Shown here piece after piece: positions 16,829 through 24,963 of a stretch of DNA of 64,000 bases. Position numbers and translations under genes: made by a program. The notes under the pieces are model-generated. The model was not told the origin of the DNA. It was given only the letters and a program-made list of their open reading frames with translations, and ran no database searches. The stretch is from NCBI GenBank assembly GCA_016712535.1, contig JADJQW010000002.1, positions 1,550,001-1,614,000 on the forward strand, written 5' to 3'. Within the stretch, counting starts at the first letter, position 1. Every line of letters starts with the position of its first letter. This DNA is from Flavobacteriales bacterium (lineage in GTDB: Bacteria > Bacteroidota > Bacteroidia > Flavobacteriales_F > PHOS-HE28).

Positions 16829-18730
16829 TCAAGGACGAGGAGCGTCGAGCTCGGGCATGTCGCCTGGCTTGCGCGCACCCCGCGCATCGCGCGTGGCCTG
16901 CTGCTCCTTCGCAACAGGCCCCGGCGCTCGCGCGAAGCGCTCCGCAGAGTACCGCGAGACCGTTCCGTCGGGCAGCACTTCATCCGCGCGATTGGCGGCC
17001 ACCGTCCACGTGAAGGGCGTATTGCTCGTGCCGTTCATCAGTTCCACCACGTCGAAGCCAGCGCCGCTCTTGTTGGTCACGAAGACTCCATTGCAGTCGC
17101 CTTCGAGCTGCACGAATACGCGCAAGGGATGCGCCGCATCCACGACGATGTTCTTCGAGAGGATGGGATCGAGCGTGATGCGCGCGCGCCCGTTCTGCAG
17201 TTGCCCGCTGCCATAATCCTGGAAGAGGTTCTCAGGCGCTTCGGGGCACGAGAGGGCCACCTGATTGCCGTCGAGGTCCTTCACGATCGTGTTCACCGTG
17301 CCCGGCCCGATGATCTTGCGCAGGATCCCCAGGTTGTCGCGCACCGCCACATAGCTCCAGGTCTGCGCGGTGCCGGCATTCTGCACCTCGAAATACCCGC
17401 CTGCGGAAGCCGCAGCGCCGCTGGCGGCGCTGTTGTTCAAAGGGTTGGTGTTCACAGTTGTCGTGGCGAAGCCCACCACGCCGTACTGGTTGCCCGTGCC
17501 CACCACGCCTGCTCCCTGCGCCGGTGTGAAGATGGCCGCGTTGTTGTTGCCAACGCCCACCACGCCGATGCCGTTGGCGAAGTTCCGCCCGTAGCCGAAG
17601 TGCCCGACGATGGTGCCATTGGCCGCCGTGCCGGTGCCGGCCACGAGGTAAGTGGTGGCGGCGTTGTTGCCGGTGAAGACTGCGCCCGTCCCGCCCGCAT
17701 TGGTATTCCACCCTTGCAAGCCGAAGCCGGTATTCACCGCGGCTTGCCCATAGACGCCCACCGGGTTCAGCGCTGCGGCCGCGATGGTGGAGAAGCCCGC
17801 CACGCCGATGCCATCATTCGCGGGCGATGTTCCGTTCACGCCCCGGGCATCGCCAGTGTTCATGGTAGCATTGATCACGGCCTGAACGCCTATGCCGACG
17901 GCCGTGCCCGCCAAGGTGCCATTGAGCTGCCCGAAGATGGCGCGGCTCGTGGTTCCCGTGGTGACCGCAGTGGCGCCTACGTTCCCGATGGCGGCAATGG
18001 GGATGGCCTGATGGAAGGTTGCCTCGCCGCGGATGCCGTTCGCAGTGCCGGAAACCGCGTTCGAGCTGCCATAAACGCCGAAGGTGGTGCCCCCCGTTCC
18101 GGAGGTGAAGCCTGCTACGCCGAAGCCGGTGCTCGTGTATCCGTTGATCGCCCGCGTGCCCAGCACCGAGGTGTTCGTGGTGGTGCCGTTGGTGGTTCCA
18201 TCGGCGTACACGCTGAACACATCGTTGGCGAAGCCGCCCACGCCCACGTTGTTCACCACCACCTTGCCGCCGCTGAGCACACGTGCGCGCTCGTTCGCCG
18301 CCGCGATGCCGCCGGTCTTGATCACCCAATCGGCCGCGTCGTTGGTGCCGATCCAATTGGTCCCGGCAACGGTGCCGTAGTTGCCCGTGGTGAGCCATCC
18401 ATCGCCGCTGATGGCGAAGCGCACCCACGCTGTGCCGTTCCAGTAGTAATAGCCGGGCACCACGTTGTTCGGCGCCGCGCCGGCGGTGGCCGTGTTGTAC
18501 ACGAGCAGGGAGGTCGCCGGACCCACCACAGGCGCCGCCACGTTGGTTGCGGTGAGCGCCACGCGCGGCACCAGCAGCCCGCGCTTGTTGTTGGCGGGCA
18601 GCGCGGTCACGTCCACATCGAGCATCGCGCTCGCATCGGGCGCGGCGCCATCGGCGTTGATGGCCACGTTCTGCGCAGCACTGCTGATCGCGATCAATCC
18701 GGAAACGGCAAGGACAACGGTCTGCTTCAT
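16829..18730 (-). CDS. Repetitive Gly/Ala/Asn-rich secreted protein, phage-tail-fibre-like
   Basis: This 633-aa protein starts at the ATG at 18728-18730 (MKQTVVLAVSGLIAISSAAQ, signal peptide); the frame upstream to 18910 has no signal. The N-terminus carries the motif NKRGLLVPRVALTATN with VVPGYYYWNGTAWVRF, a head region common to Bacteroidota tail-fibre-like proteins. Then comes a long run of short glycine-rich repeats (GVAGFTSGTGGTTFGVYGSS, GVGVAGFS, GVYGQAAVN, GVVGTGNQYGVVGFATT) suggesting a beta-helical or trimeric fibre. A compact C-terminal domain (IVKDLDGNQVALSCPEAPE, ARITLDPILSKNIV, VFVQLEGDCNGVFVTNKS) follows. No T9SS sorting domain is evident. The stop abuts that of the PKD gene via TGATCA. 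Confidence 0.82.
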   Translation of the reverse strand: MKQTVVLAVSGLIAISSAAQNVAINADGAAPDASAMLDVDVTALPANNKRGLLVPRVALTATNVAAPVVGPATSLLVYNTATAGAAPNNVVPGYYYWNGTAWVRFAISGDGWLTTGNYGTVAGTNWIGTNDAADWVIKTGGIAAANERARVLSGGKVVVNNVGVGGFANDVFSVYADGTTNGTTTNTSVLGTRAINGYTSTGFGVAGFTSGTGGTTFGVYGSSNAVSGTANGIRGEATFHQAIPIAAIGNVGATAVTTGTTSRAIFGQLNGTLAGTAVGIGVQAVINATMNTGDARGVNGTSPANDGIGVAGFSTIAAAALNPVGVYGQAAVNTGFGLQGWNTNAGGTGAVFTGNNAATTYLVAGTGTAANGTIVGHFGYGRNFANGIGVVGVGNNNAAIFTPAQGAGVVGTGNQYGVVGFATTTVNTNPLNNSAASGAAASAGGYFEVQNAGTAQTWSYVAVRDNLGILRKIIGPGTVNTIVKDLDGNQVALSCPEAPENLFQDYGSGQLQNGRARITLDPILSKNIVVDAAHPLRVFVQLEGDCNGVFVTNKSGAGFDVVELMNGTSNTPFTWTVAANRADEVLPDGTVSRYSAERFARAPGPVAKEQQATRDARGARKPGDMPELDAPRP

Positions 18731-19461
18731 GACGGCGGGATATGTTGGGCAGACGAAAGGTAGGGGGGAAGGGTGGTCTGGCAAGGTGCCCGACCCGGTT
18801 ATCGGTAGAGCGGAGCACCGGCTACCTCTTCCACGGACAGCATTGCGTCGGCCGATTGGTCGGTTAATCGGCGCCGACACGAGTACGCACCCTTGCAATG
18901 ATGTGTGCATAGCTCGAATTGAACAATCTGCGAGTTATGGACAATCAGTACAACAATGGATTTGCCGACTACATTCGTCATCATGAACGCGCGGCCTGAG
19001 CATATCCTTCTTGCATTCGCAGCGCGACTGGCCGACTGGCCGACTGGCCGACTGGCCGACTGGCCGACTGGCCGACTGGCCGACTGATTCTCCAACTCGC
19101 CAATGTATTCTGCTCAGGCGCGCCATTGCGCCGGAGCACGAGCGTGTTCTCAACCGCCAGCGCTATGTTGTGCTCGCGGGTTAATTGCTCCCGTGTTGCC
19201 CATGGGTACGGGCACCGCCACAAGCATCGCTTGCGACGGCCCCGGCCCAATCGCGCCGGTGAACACCGGTGCCAAGGGCTGGGGTAGTATTGACACGAGA
19301 TGCCTGCGTAGAGCAGGCAGCGCACGCCCACCGATGGCGGTCTTTACCTTCGGAGCATGACCGCAACCCGCGACGGAACATGTCTTGAAAGGAGCGGAAG
19401 AGATCGGACCGAAGCACTACAGGTGCATCTCGAACAACAACAAACGATGTTTCCTTACACG
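18731..19461. other. 731-bp gene-poor stretch between secreted-protein genes
   Basis: No coding sequence is supported here. The left part contains a TACCTTTC box on the minus strand (gaaaggta at 18755-18762) that could serve the 633-aa protein gene. The middle (about 18880-19015) is visibly more AT-rich than its surroundings. An octamer array lies at 19026-19086. A TACCTTCG box at 19345-19352 precedes the rightward T9SS cargo gene. Frames on the minus strand through 18981-19331 contain a plausible peptide (REQLTREHNIALAVENTLVL) that may be a relic of a lost gene, but I cannot identify it. Confidence 0.6.
19026..19086. repeat. Perfect octamer tandem array (GACTGGCC x7.6)
   Basis: GACTGGCC is repeated seven full times without a mismatch, followed by five more bases GACTG. 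The array lies in a gene-poor region. An 8-bp unit shifts reading frame with each copy gained or lost. There are no unique spacers, so it is not CRISPR. On the minus strand one frame reads through it as repeats of the type SASRPVGQ, but no gene context supports translation. Confidence 0.95.
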
Positions 19462-20472
19462 ATGAACAATAGGTGGCCCAGCAGGAGCACCAGCCCACTG
19501 TTGGGCTGCCTATTGTCCGTTGTACCTTTCCTTGCCAATTCTCAGAACCTTGTGCCCAACCCGAGCTTTGAAGAGAATACCGCCTGCCCCATCACCACCG
19601 GTTTCCTGGGGTTTTCCAAGCCGCTGCATTGGGAGGCTTGGAACCAGTCACCTGAGTATTTTCACGCTTGTGCCGGATCGCTAGGCGGCGTGGATACACT
19701 AATTCGGGTGCCGCTGAACGGAATGGGATTCCAGTACGCCCTGCAGGGTGACGCGTATGTGGGTATGGCGGCCTTCGGTACATCTGGAGGTGGTGTGAAC
19801 GTTCGAGAGTATGTGGGTTGCCAGCTATTGGAGCCATTGGAAGTGGGGGAGAACTACGATCTGAGCTTTTTCACCAATGTGGCATTCGGTGGCAACTACT
19901 GGGCGCCAACCTGGGCTTGCAGCAACATGGGCATGCTCTTCACCATGGAGTTGCGCACCTGGACCGGCCCAGGCAACATCGCCTTGCCGCTTCCCAATCA
20001 GGCACACTTGCACAGCATGGCCATTATCAGCGATACAGCCAACTGGACCTTGGTGAGCGGCAGCTTCGTGGCGGACAGCGCCTATCAGTACCTGGTGATC
20101 GGCAACTTCTTCAGCAATGCGCTGACGGATACGCTGCACATCATACCAGGCAACTCGCTTGGAGCCTACTACTTTGTGGATGGCGTGTGTGTTAGGAAGA
20201 CTGGGCAGCCATGTGAGTTCAACACCGGTATCGCAGAGCCAGACCTTGCAGGCCCCTCCGTGTGGCCTAATCCGGCTTCGGAGCTGTTGCAGGTACGCGC
20301 CGAGGCAGGCACGCGCTGGCAGGTGTTCGATGCCACGGGCAGGCTGATGGCCGATGGGGTGAGTTCAACTGAGTTGCTGGTGCTACGCATACAGCGGTGG
20401 GCGCCCGGGGAGTATGTGGTGCGGTTGCAAGGCCAAGCAAGGAGGCACGTTCGTTTCGTAGTGATGCGCTAG
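19462..20472 (+). CDS. T9SS cargo protein of unknown function
   Basis: This 336-aa protein is assigned the ATG at 19462 (MNNRWPSRSTSPLLGC, signal ending FLANSQ); an ATG five codons upstream at 19447 is equally possible. The mature protein opens NLVPNPSFEE and contains a jelly-roll-like extracellular domain seen in OmpA-linked or gliding-associated secreted proteins (PLHWEAWNQSPEYFHAC, YVGMAAFG, REYVGCQLLEPLEVGENYDLSFF, LVIGNFFSNALTDTL, AYYFVDGVCVRK). The C-terminus is a type A sorting domain (SVWPNPASELLQV, VFDATGRLM, WAPGEYVVRLQGQ). In larger homologues this module precedes an OmpA domain, absent here. Surface localisation is likely; ligand unknown. Confidence 0.87.
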   Translation: MNNRWPSRSTSPLLGCLLSVVPFLANSQNLVPNPSFEENTACPITTGFLGFSKPLHWEAWNQSPEYFHACAGSLGGVDTLIRVPLNGMGFQYALQGDAYVGMAAFGTSGGGVNVREYVGCQLLEPLEVGENYDLSFFTNVAFGGNYWAPTWACSNMGMLFTMELRTWTGPGNIALPLPNQAHLHSMAIISDTANWTLVSGSFVADSAYQYLVIGNFFSNALTDTLHIIPGNSLGAYYFVDGVCVRKTGQPCEFNTGIAEPDLAGPSVWPNPASELLQVRAEAGTRWQVFDATGRLMADGVSSTELLVLRIQRWAPGEYVVRLQGQARRHVRFVVMR

Positions 20473-20514
20473 CAGAGGTCCGGTCTTCTAAGTTGAACAA
20501 CAACAACGAAGACC

Positions 20515-22791
20515 ATGAAGAAGAATAAGTTCCTGGGCTGCCTGGCGGCCTTGACGATAACGCTCCATGCGAGCGCACAATTGGATTGGAATACTGCGGG
20601 GAATAACATCACCGGCTTCGAGTGGTTCGGGGCTGATGGCACCAGCACCATCCCGCTGCAGATCCGGCATGACGCAGATCAGCCGATCGAGTGGTACACC
20701 AATGCCATCCGGCGAATGTACCTGCAGCAGGACCTCAGCTATCAGATCGGCTCATTCCCGGGACAGGACAAGTTCGGCCATCTGCTGCTGAGCCCCGATG
20801 TGGATGTGTTCTTCAGCAACCTAACGTATGCGCGCGGGCCATTTACTCTGCTGCATCTAGCGGCGGCTACGGACAATGCACAGGAAGTCAGCTACAGGCC
20901 TTGGATGAATACGGGTATCACCTTCACGGGCAATGCGGACCACGGCTACGTGGGGCAGAAGGCTGGTGAACTGGATTACACGGATATGGTGATCCATTGG
21001 AGCGACAACCCCGGTGAGACCTTGAAGGACCGCATGCGCTTCATCTTCACCAGCGGCTTCAACAGCGCGGCCAGCGGCGCTGAGAGCGAAGAGGGCCTGG
21101 AGTTCATGCGCATGTGGCCAAATAGGTATGAGGACCCTCACATCGGGGTGGGCGATTTCTATGCGGCCAACCTGGCGGACAATACCATCACCGAACCCAC
21201 CGAACGCCTGGACATGGTGAACGGGCGCCTGCGCATCCGCGACCTTCCTGAAGCCAGCGGAGAGGCTACTGGCACCTACAAGGTGATGGTGGTTGACGAT
21301 GCCGCCAGCGGCGATGAGCGCGGGGTGGTGAAATGGGCCACCTTGCCCACGCCGCCGGCCGGAGACGATTGCGATTGGGAGTTGGATGAAACGACCAACC
21401 GTCTTTGGACCGCTACGGCTCCCATCGGTACGAACGATGATTGCCCGGAAAAGGATTGGCTTGTTGGCATTGGTACTTCAGCAATGGCCTACAAGCTGGA
21501 CATAGATCACGATGGCAGCACGGATCCGATATCCGGAGGCTTGCGTGTGAAGTACACGACAGGCCAGAGCGGCTGGACTTATGGCGTGAAGTCGGATCTC
21601 GTGCCTTCATCAGGCGGCTCCATGCAGTATGCCGCAGGGGTGCAAGGCTCTGTATCCAAAGCAACGCAAGAGGGTTGGGGCTTACGAGGCACTGCGGAGG
21701 CGAACGCCTCAACCACGGTCGTTGTCGGCGGTGTCGAAGGCAACGCGTTAACCACTGCGGGTACGGTGACTTCTGCGTACGGGAACAAAGGCAAAGTCAA
21801 TCTCGGCAGTGGCGCTACCACCACTGAGGCCAAGGGGCTGTACGGCTTGATCGAGGCCGGCGGCGGAACGGCTACCAAAACTTATGGCGTGTATGGTTAT
21901 GGCGTTCAGGGCACAACCGATACATATGGAGCGTACCTGTGGGGCAATGGTCCCACGGACGCGACTGTGTACGGTGTGTACGGGCGCGCAACAGGTGGTG
22001 GCACCAATGGGTTCAGGTATAGCGTTTATGGCGAGAATGCGGGTTCAGGGGCGAATGACTGGTCCGGGTATTTCCCTGGCCGATGCTACATCGCCGGTAC
22101 CACATACTCTCCGTCGGATTCGAATTTGAAGACCGGTGTTGAGGTGCTTTCGGGCGCAACCAGCATGCTCATGCAACTGAACCCTAAGCGATACCAGTAC
22201 CTTGCTGATGACCACCCACAGCTCGGACTTCCGTATGGGGATCGATTCGGGTTCCTTGCTCAGGAAATGCAAGCAGTCTTCCCACAATTCGTCACCGAAG
22301 TGCATCAACCCGCTGCGTATGATGCTGATGGAAACGTATCTGCCGATGCGATGGATTTCCTCGGGCTTAGCACAACCGAGTTGATTCCGCTGCTCGTCGC
22401 GGGCTTTCAAGAACAGCAGGCACAGATTGCCCAGCTCCAAGAGCAGCTGGCCATTTGCTGCGGCAACCCTGACGGTTCAGAACAGCGTTCCGGTTCCGCT
22501 GTGGATGAGGAAGGTCTCACCCCCGCCCAAGAGCGCCTGCTCCGTATCGCGCCCAATCCGTTCACGGACCGCACCACATTGTTCTGCACCCTCGAACGCG
22601 CGGGCCGCATGCAGTTGTTGGCCAACAGCGCCGAAGGCCGCAGCCTCTTGGTGCTGAGCGAGGGCCAGCGCGAGGCCGGTGAGTTCCAGTACGAGTGGAG
22701 CACCGAGAACCTGGCGCCCGGTGTGTACTACATCACCCTCTTGCTCGATGGCGAGCCGGTGGTGAAGCGCGCGGTGAAGGTGGGGAGGTAG
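20515..22791 (+). CDS. Secreted protein with S74-type intramolecular chaperone domain and T9SS sorting domain
   Basis: This 758-aa protein begins MKKNKFLGCLAALTITLHASAQ (signal peptide). Residues 25-270 are an uncharacterised region common in Bacteroidota (WFGADGTSTIPLQIRHDADQ). Residues 320-520 are glycine-rich fibre-like repeats (GVKSDLVPSSGG, KGLYGLIEAGGG, TYGVYGYGVQGTTDTYGAYLWG, VYGRATGGG). Around 530-620 is an endosialidase-type chaperone (S74) domain: YSPSDSNLKTGVEVLSG, LNPKRYQYL, FGFLAQEMQAVFPQFV, with LGLSTTELIPLLV and a coiled coil (FQEQQAQIAQLQEQLA). A type A sorting domain ends the protein (IAPNPFTDRTTLF, LAPGVYYITLLLDG). S74 domains trimerise and can self-cleave in phage tailspikes; here the domain sits before the sorting signal. 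Confidence 0.88.
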   Translation: MKKNKFLGCLAALTITLHASAQLDWNTAGNNITGFEWFGADGTSTIPLQIRHDADQPIEWYTNAIRRMYLQQDLSYQIGSFPGQDKFGHLLLSPDVDVFFSNLTYARGPFTLLHLAAATDNAQEVSYRPWMNTGITFTGNADHGYVGQKAGELDYTDMVIHWSDNPGETLKDRMRFIFTSGFNSAASGAESEEGLEFMRMWPNRYEDPHIGVGDFYAANLADNTITEPTERLDMVNGRLRIRDLPEASGEATGTYKVMVVDDAASGDERGVVKWATLPTPPAGDDCDWELDETTNRLWTATAPIGTNDDCPEKDWLVGIGTSAMAYKLDIDHDGSTDPISGGLRVKYTTGQSGWTYGVKSDLVPSSGGSMQYAAGVQGSVSKATQEGWGLRGTAEANASTTVVVGGVEGNALTTAGTVTSAYGNKGKVNLGSGATTTEAKGLYGLIEAGGGTATKTYGVYGYGVQGTTDTYGAYLWGNGPTDATVYGVYGRATGGGTNGFRYSVYGENAGSGANDWSGYFPGRCYIAGTTYSPSDSNLKTGVEVLSGATSMLMQLNPKRYQYLADDHPQLGLPYGDRFGFLAQEMQAVFPQFVTEVHQPAAYDADGNVSADAMDFLGLSTTELIPLLVAGFQEQQAQIAQLQEQLAICCGNPDGSEQRSGSAVDEEGLTPAQERLLRIAPNPFTDRTTLFCTLERAGRMQLLANSAEGRSLLVLSEGQREAGEFQYEWSTENLAPGVYYITLLLDGEPVVKRAVKVGR

Positions 22792-22859
22792 CGGTTAGTC
22801 CCCTGGGTTTCCTCACTCCCCAGCGCCCTGCGCTCCGGAATGAGCTTCACGACAATAGT

Positions 22860-22894
22860 GCAAGGGTGCGAGAGCCATGCTCTCGCACCCTTGC
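22860..22894. terminator. Bidirectional terminator hairpin between convergent genes
   Basis: A perfect stem with arms 22861-22875 (CAAGGGTGCGAGAGC) and 22879-22893 and a 3-nt loop, extended by one G-C pair on the outside, lies between the rightward S74 gene and leftward ndk. Its position and stability suggest it ends transcription from both sides. A long U-run is missing. Confidence 0.75.
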
Positions 22895-22911
22895 GCGTTC
22901 GCACGTTTCCT

Positions 22912-23331
22912 CTAGAACTGCTCCCTTCCGCTGAAGAAGAAGGCGCCTTCGATGGCGGCGTTCTCGTCGCTGTCGCTGCCATGCACGGCGTTTTTGGCCT
23001 TGCTCTCGGCGAAGCGCTTGCGGATGGTGCCCTCGGCGGCTTGCGTGGGATCGGTGGCGCCGATCAGGTCGCGGAAGCGCTGCACGGCGTTGTCGCCCTC
23101 GAGGATCGCCGCAACGATGGGGCCGCTGGCCATGTACTCCACCAGCTCGCCGTAGAAGGGGCGCTCCTTGTGCACCGCGTAGAAGGTGCCGGCCTCCTGC
23201 CGCGAGAGCCGCGTGTACTTCATGGCCACCACGCGGAAGCCATTGTCCATGATCATGTCCAGGATCTTGCCCATGCTGCCGGCGGCCACCGCCTCGGGCT
23301 TGATCATCGTGAATGTCCTGTTCGTCGCCAT
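22912..23331 (-). CDS. ndk: Nucleoside diphosphate kinase
   Basis: This 139-aa enzyme transfers the terminal phosphate from ATP to nucleoside diphosphates through a phosphohistidine. The active-site histidine is His117 in NAVHGSDS. N-terminal RTFTMIKPEAV, the substrate loop ERPFYGELVEYMASGP, and VQRFRDLIGATDP with EGTIRKRFA are all canonical. Length is normal. The start ATG is at 23329-23331. A minus-strand box TACTTTTG (23405-23412) matches the Bacteroidota -7 consensus and gives a leader of about 70 nt. The gene is divergent from the lipoprotein gene at 23505. Confidence 0.97.
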   Translation of the reverse strand: MATNRTFTMIKPEAVAAGSMGKILDMIMDNGFRVVAMKYTRLSRQEAGTFYAVHKERPFYGELVEYMASGPIVAAILEGDNAVQRFRDLIGATDPTQAAEGTIRKRFAESKAKNAVHGSDSDENAAIEGAFFFSGREQF

Positions 23332-23404
23332 GCGCTATCGTCTCCTCGGTTAGTTGGCCGTGCTCCCGGGCGGTCGCCGGCCAAGGGTTGTTGAAAAAGC
23401 GGCG

Positions 23405-23412
23405 CAAAAGTA
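23405..23412 (-). promoter_or_regulatory. Putative -7 box for ndk (TACTTTTG)
   Basis: The minus strand reads TACTTTTG, an exact match to the Bacteroidota -7 consensus TAnnTTTG, about 73 bp upstream of the ndk start. No TTG at the usual -33 spacing is obvious. Confidence 0.45.
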
Positions 23413-23504
23413 ATCGGACACCTTCTCCGCCAGCGGGTGCAAGGGCTTCTTCCTTCGTTGCGTCACCCGATAGCGGCTGTTGCCGCGTCCTGAAGCCCCG
23501 ATCC

Positions 23505-24395
23505 ATGCCCACTCTCCGGCCCTTCCTGCTGCTCCCGTTCCTGATGCTCGCTGCCTGTGGCGGCGGAGAGAAGCCGGCCGACGGCACAAGCGGCGGCCTG
23601 GTGATCGGCGGCGAGGAGGCGGTCGTCACCTCGATGTACCAGATGCCCACGCCCAACGAGCTCTTCGGGCTGGTGCGTCAGATGGCGGGCGACGGGCACC
23701 GCCGGCTGATGAACCCTTCCACGAACGTGGACCGCTACGTGAGCCTCCGCGCGCGGGCCGTCAATTTCGGCGTGTACGCCACCGACCTGGTCTATGCAAG
23801 CAGCTTCAAGCTGAACGTGGATGTGGCGCGCTACTACCTCACCTCGAAGAAGCTGGCGAGCTCGCTCGGGCTCGATGCCGCCTTCACCGATGCGGATTTC
23901 GTGCGGCTGGAGTCGAACCTGGCCCGCGGCGACTCTTTGGAGATCATCAGCAACGAGGCTTACCAGCGGGCCTATGAGCGCATGCAGCAAGAGGATATGG
24001 GCCCCGTGCTGCACCTGGTGCTGGCCGGCGGCTGGATGGAGAGCATGCATCTGGTGGTCCGCCAGATCGAGGCCTTCGGGGGCGGCGAGGCCCTGATGGC
24101 CCGCGTGGCCGAGCAGAAGGTCACGCTCGATCATCTGCTGGGCATGATGGAGGCCACGCGCGACCAGCCCGATGTGGCCGCCGTGTACACCGACCTGGCG
24201 GCGGTGCGCGCCATCTACGACCAGCTCGAAGTGAAGCGCTCGGCCCATCAAGGCGCATCGCCATCGGGCCGAATGGTCCTCGGCGAGGATGTCACCATCG
24301 AGCTCACGCAGGCGAAATACCAGGAACTGGCGCAGGCCATCGATCGTTTGCGCGCTGAATGGACCAAGCCCGAAGGCGACACCACCAACTCGTAA
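23505..24395 (+). CDS. Hypothetical lipoprotein
   Basis: This 296-aa protein is assigned the ATG at 23505, which gives a clean lipoprotein signal MPTLRPFLLLPFLMLAACGGG with the lipobox LAAC; upstream in-frame sequence lacks a signal and overlaps the ndk promoter. The mature part is largely alpha-helical (NELFGLVRQMAG, YVSLRARAVNFGVYATDLVYAS, YYLTSKKLASSLGLD, YQRAYERMQQEDMGPVLHLVLAGGWMESMH by segments) with a C-terminal helix (YQELAQAIDRLRAEW). I recall similar hypothetical lipoproteins in other Bacteroidota but no function. It is followed by another secreted protein gene after 8 bp, suggesting an operon. Confidence 0.8.
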   Translation: MPTLRPFLLLPFLMLAACGGGEKPADGTSGGLVIGGEEAVVTSMYQMPTPNELFGLVRQMAGDGHRRLMNPSTNVDRYVSLRARAVNFGVYATDLVYASSFKLNVDVARYYLTSKKLASSLGLDAAFTDADFVRLESNLARGDSLEIISNEAYQRAYERMQQEDMGPVLHLVLAGGWMESMHLVVRQIEAFGGGEALMARVAEQKVTLDHLLGMMEATRDQPDVAAVYTDLAAVRAIYDQLEVKRSAHQGASPSGRMVLGEDVTIELTQAKYQELAQAIDRLRAEWTKPEGDTTNS

Positions 24396-24403
24396 GCGAT
24401 CAC

Positions 24404-24922
24404 ATGATGCCCCGTTCCCTCTTCCTTGCCCTCGCGCTTCCCTGCGCCTCCTTCGCTCTTGCGCAGGTCTCCGAGTGCCCCACCTATCATCGTTTCAACT
24501 GCGAGCGCTCCGGCGATGCCCGCTTCTCGGTGAACGGCCAGAGCCGAAGCGCCATGGTGAAGATCGGGGAGGAGACCGAGCTGAACATCATCGTGTACCG
24601 CGGCCAGGATTACCGCATCAGCGTCTGCTACGACGACAAGATCCTGGGTGAAGGCCTGGCCATCCGCCTGGTGGAGAAGATCCGCACCAACAAGCCCGGG
24701 GGGGCCAAGGGTGATATGATCGAGACCGAGAAAGTGCTGTGGGACAATACCGAGCACGACATGGTGTCCAGCATCGAGTTCAGCTGCACCGCCACCAAGC
24801 GCATCGCGGTTGAGGTGAATGCGCCGGGTGCGGCGGAGCGCAAGGGCAAGAAGGCGGACATCGACATCGGCTGCGTGGGCATCCTGATCGAGCACATGCC
24901 CTCGCCGGGCATCGGATTCTGA
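24404..24922 (+). CDS. Hypothetical secreted protein
   Basis: This 172-aa protein begins with tandem ATGs (24404 and 24407) and a signal peptide MMPRSLFLALALPCASFALAQ. The mature protein starts VSECPTYHRFNCERSGDARFSVNGQSRS and contains several cysteines (FNCERS, VCYDDK, FSCTA, IGCVGI) that could form disulfides in the periplasm or outside. I do not recognise a characterised family. The 8-bp spacing from the preceding lipoprotein gene and 41 bp to nrnA suggests one transcriptional unit through to the FKBP genes. Confidence 0.78.
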   Translation: MMPRSLFLALALPCASFALAQVSECPTYHRFNCERSGDARFSVNGQSRSAMVKIGEETELNIIVYRGQDYRISVCYDDKILGEGLAIRLVEKIRTNKPGGAKGDMIETEKVLWDNTEHDMVSSIEFSCTATKRIAVEVNAPGAAERKGKKADIDIGCVGILIEHMPSPGIGF

Positions 24923-24963
24923 AGGCAGCGGCTGCCGGTTGCCCTGCGGCTATATTGCCCTCC

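Noticed and set aside
19026..19086. CRISPR-like array
   Set aside because: Units are 8 bp and contiguous with no spacers, and no cas genes are present.
18981..19331. 116-aa minus-strand frame through the octamer array
   Set aside because: Part of it (REQLTREHNIALAVENTLVL) looks somewhat natural, but the rest is repeat and low quality, and no family was recognised.
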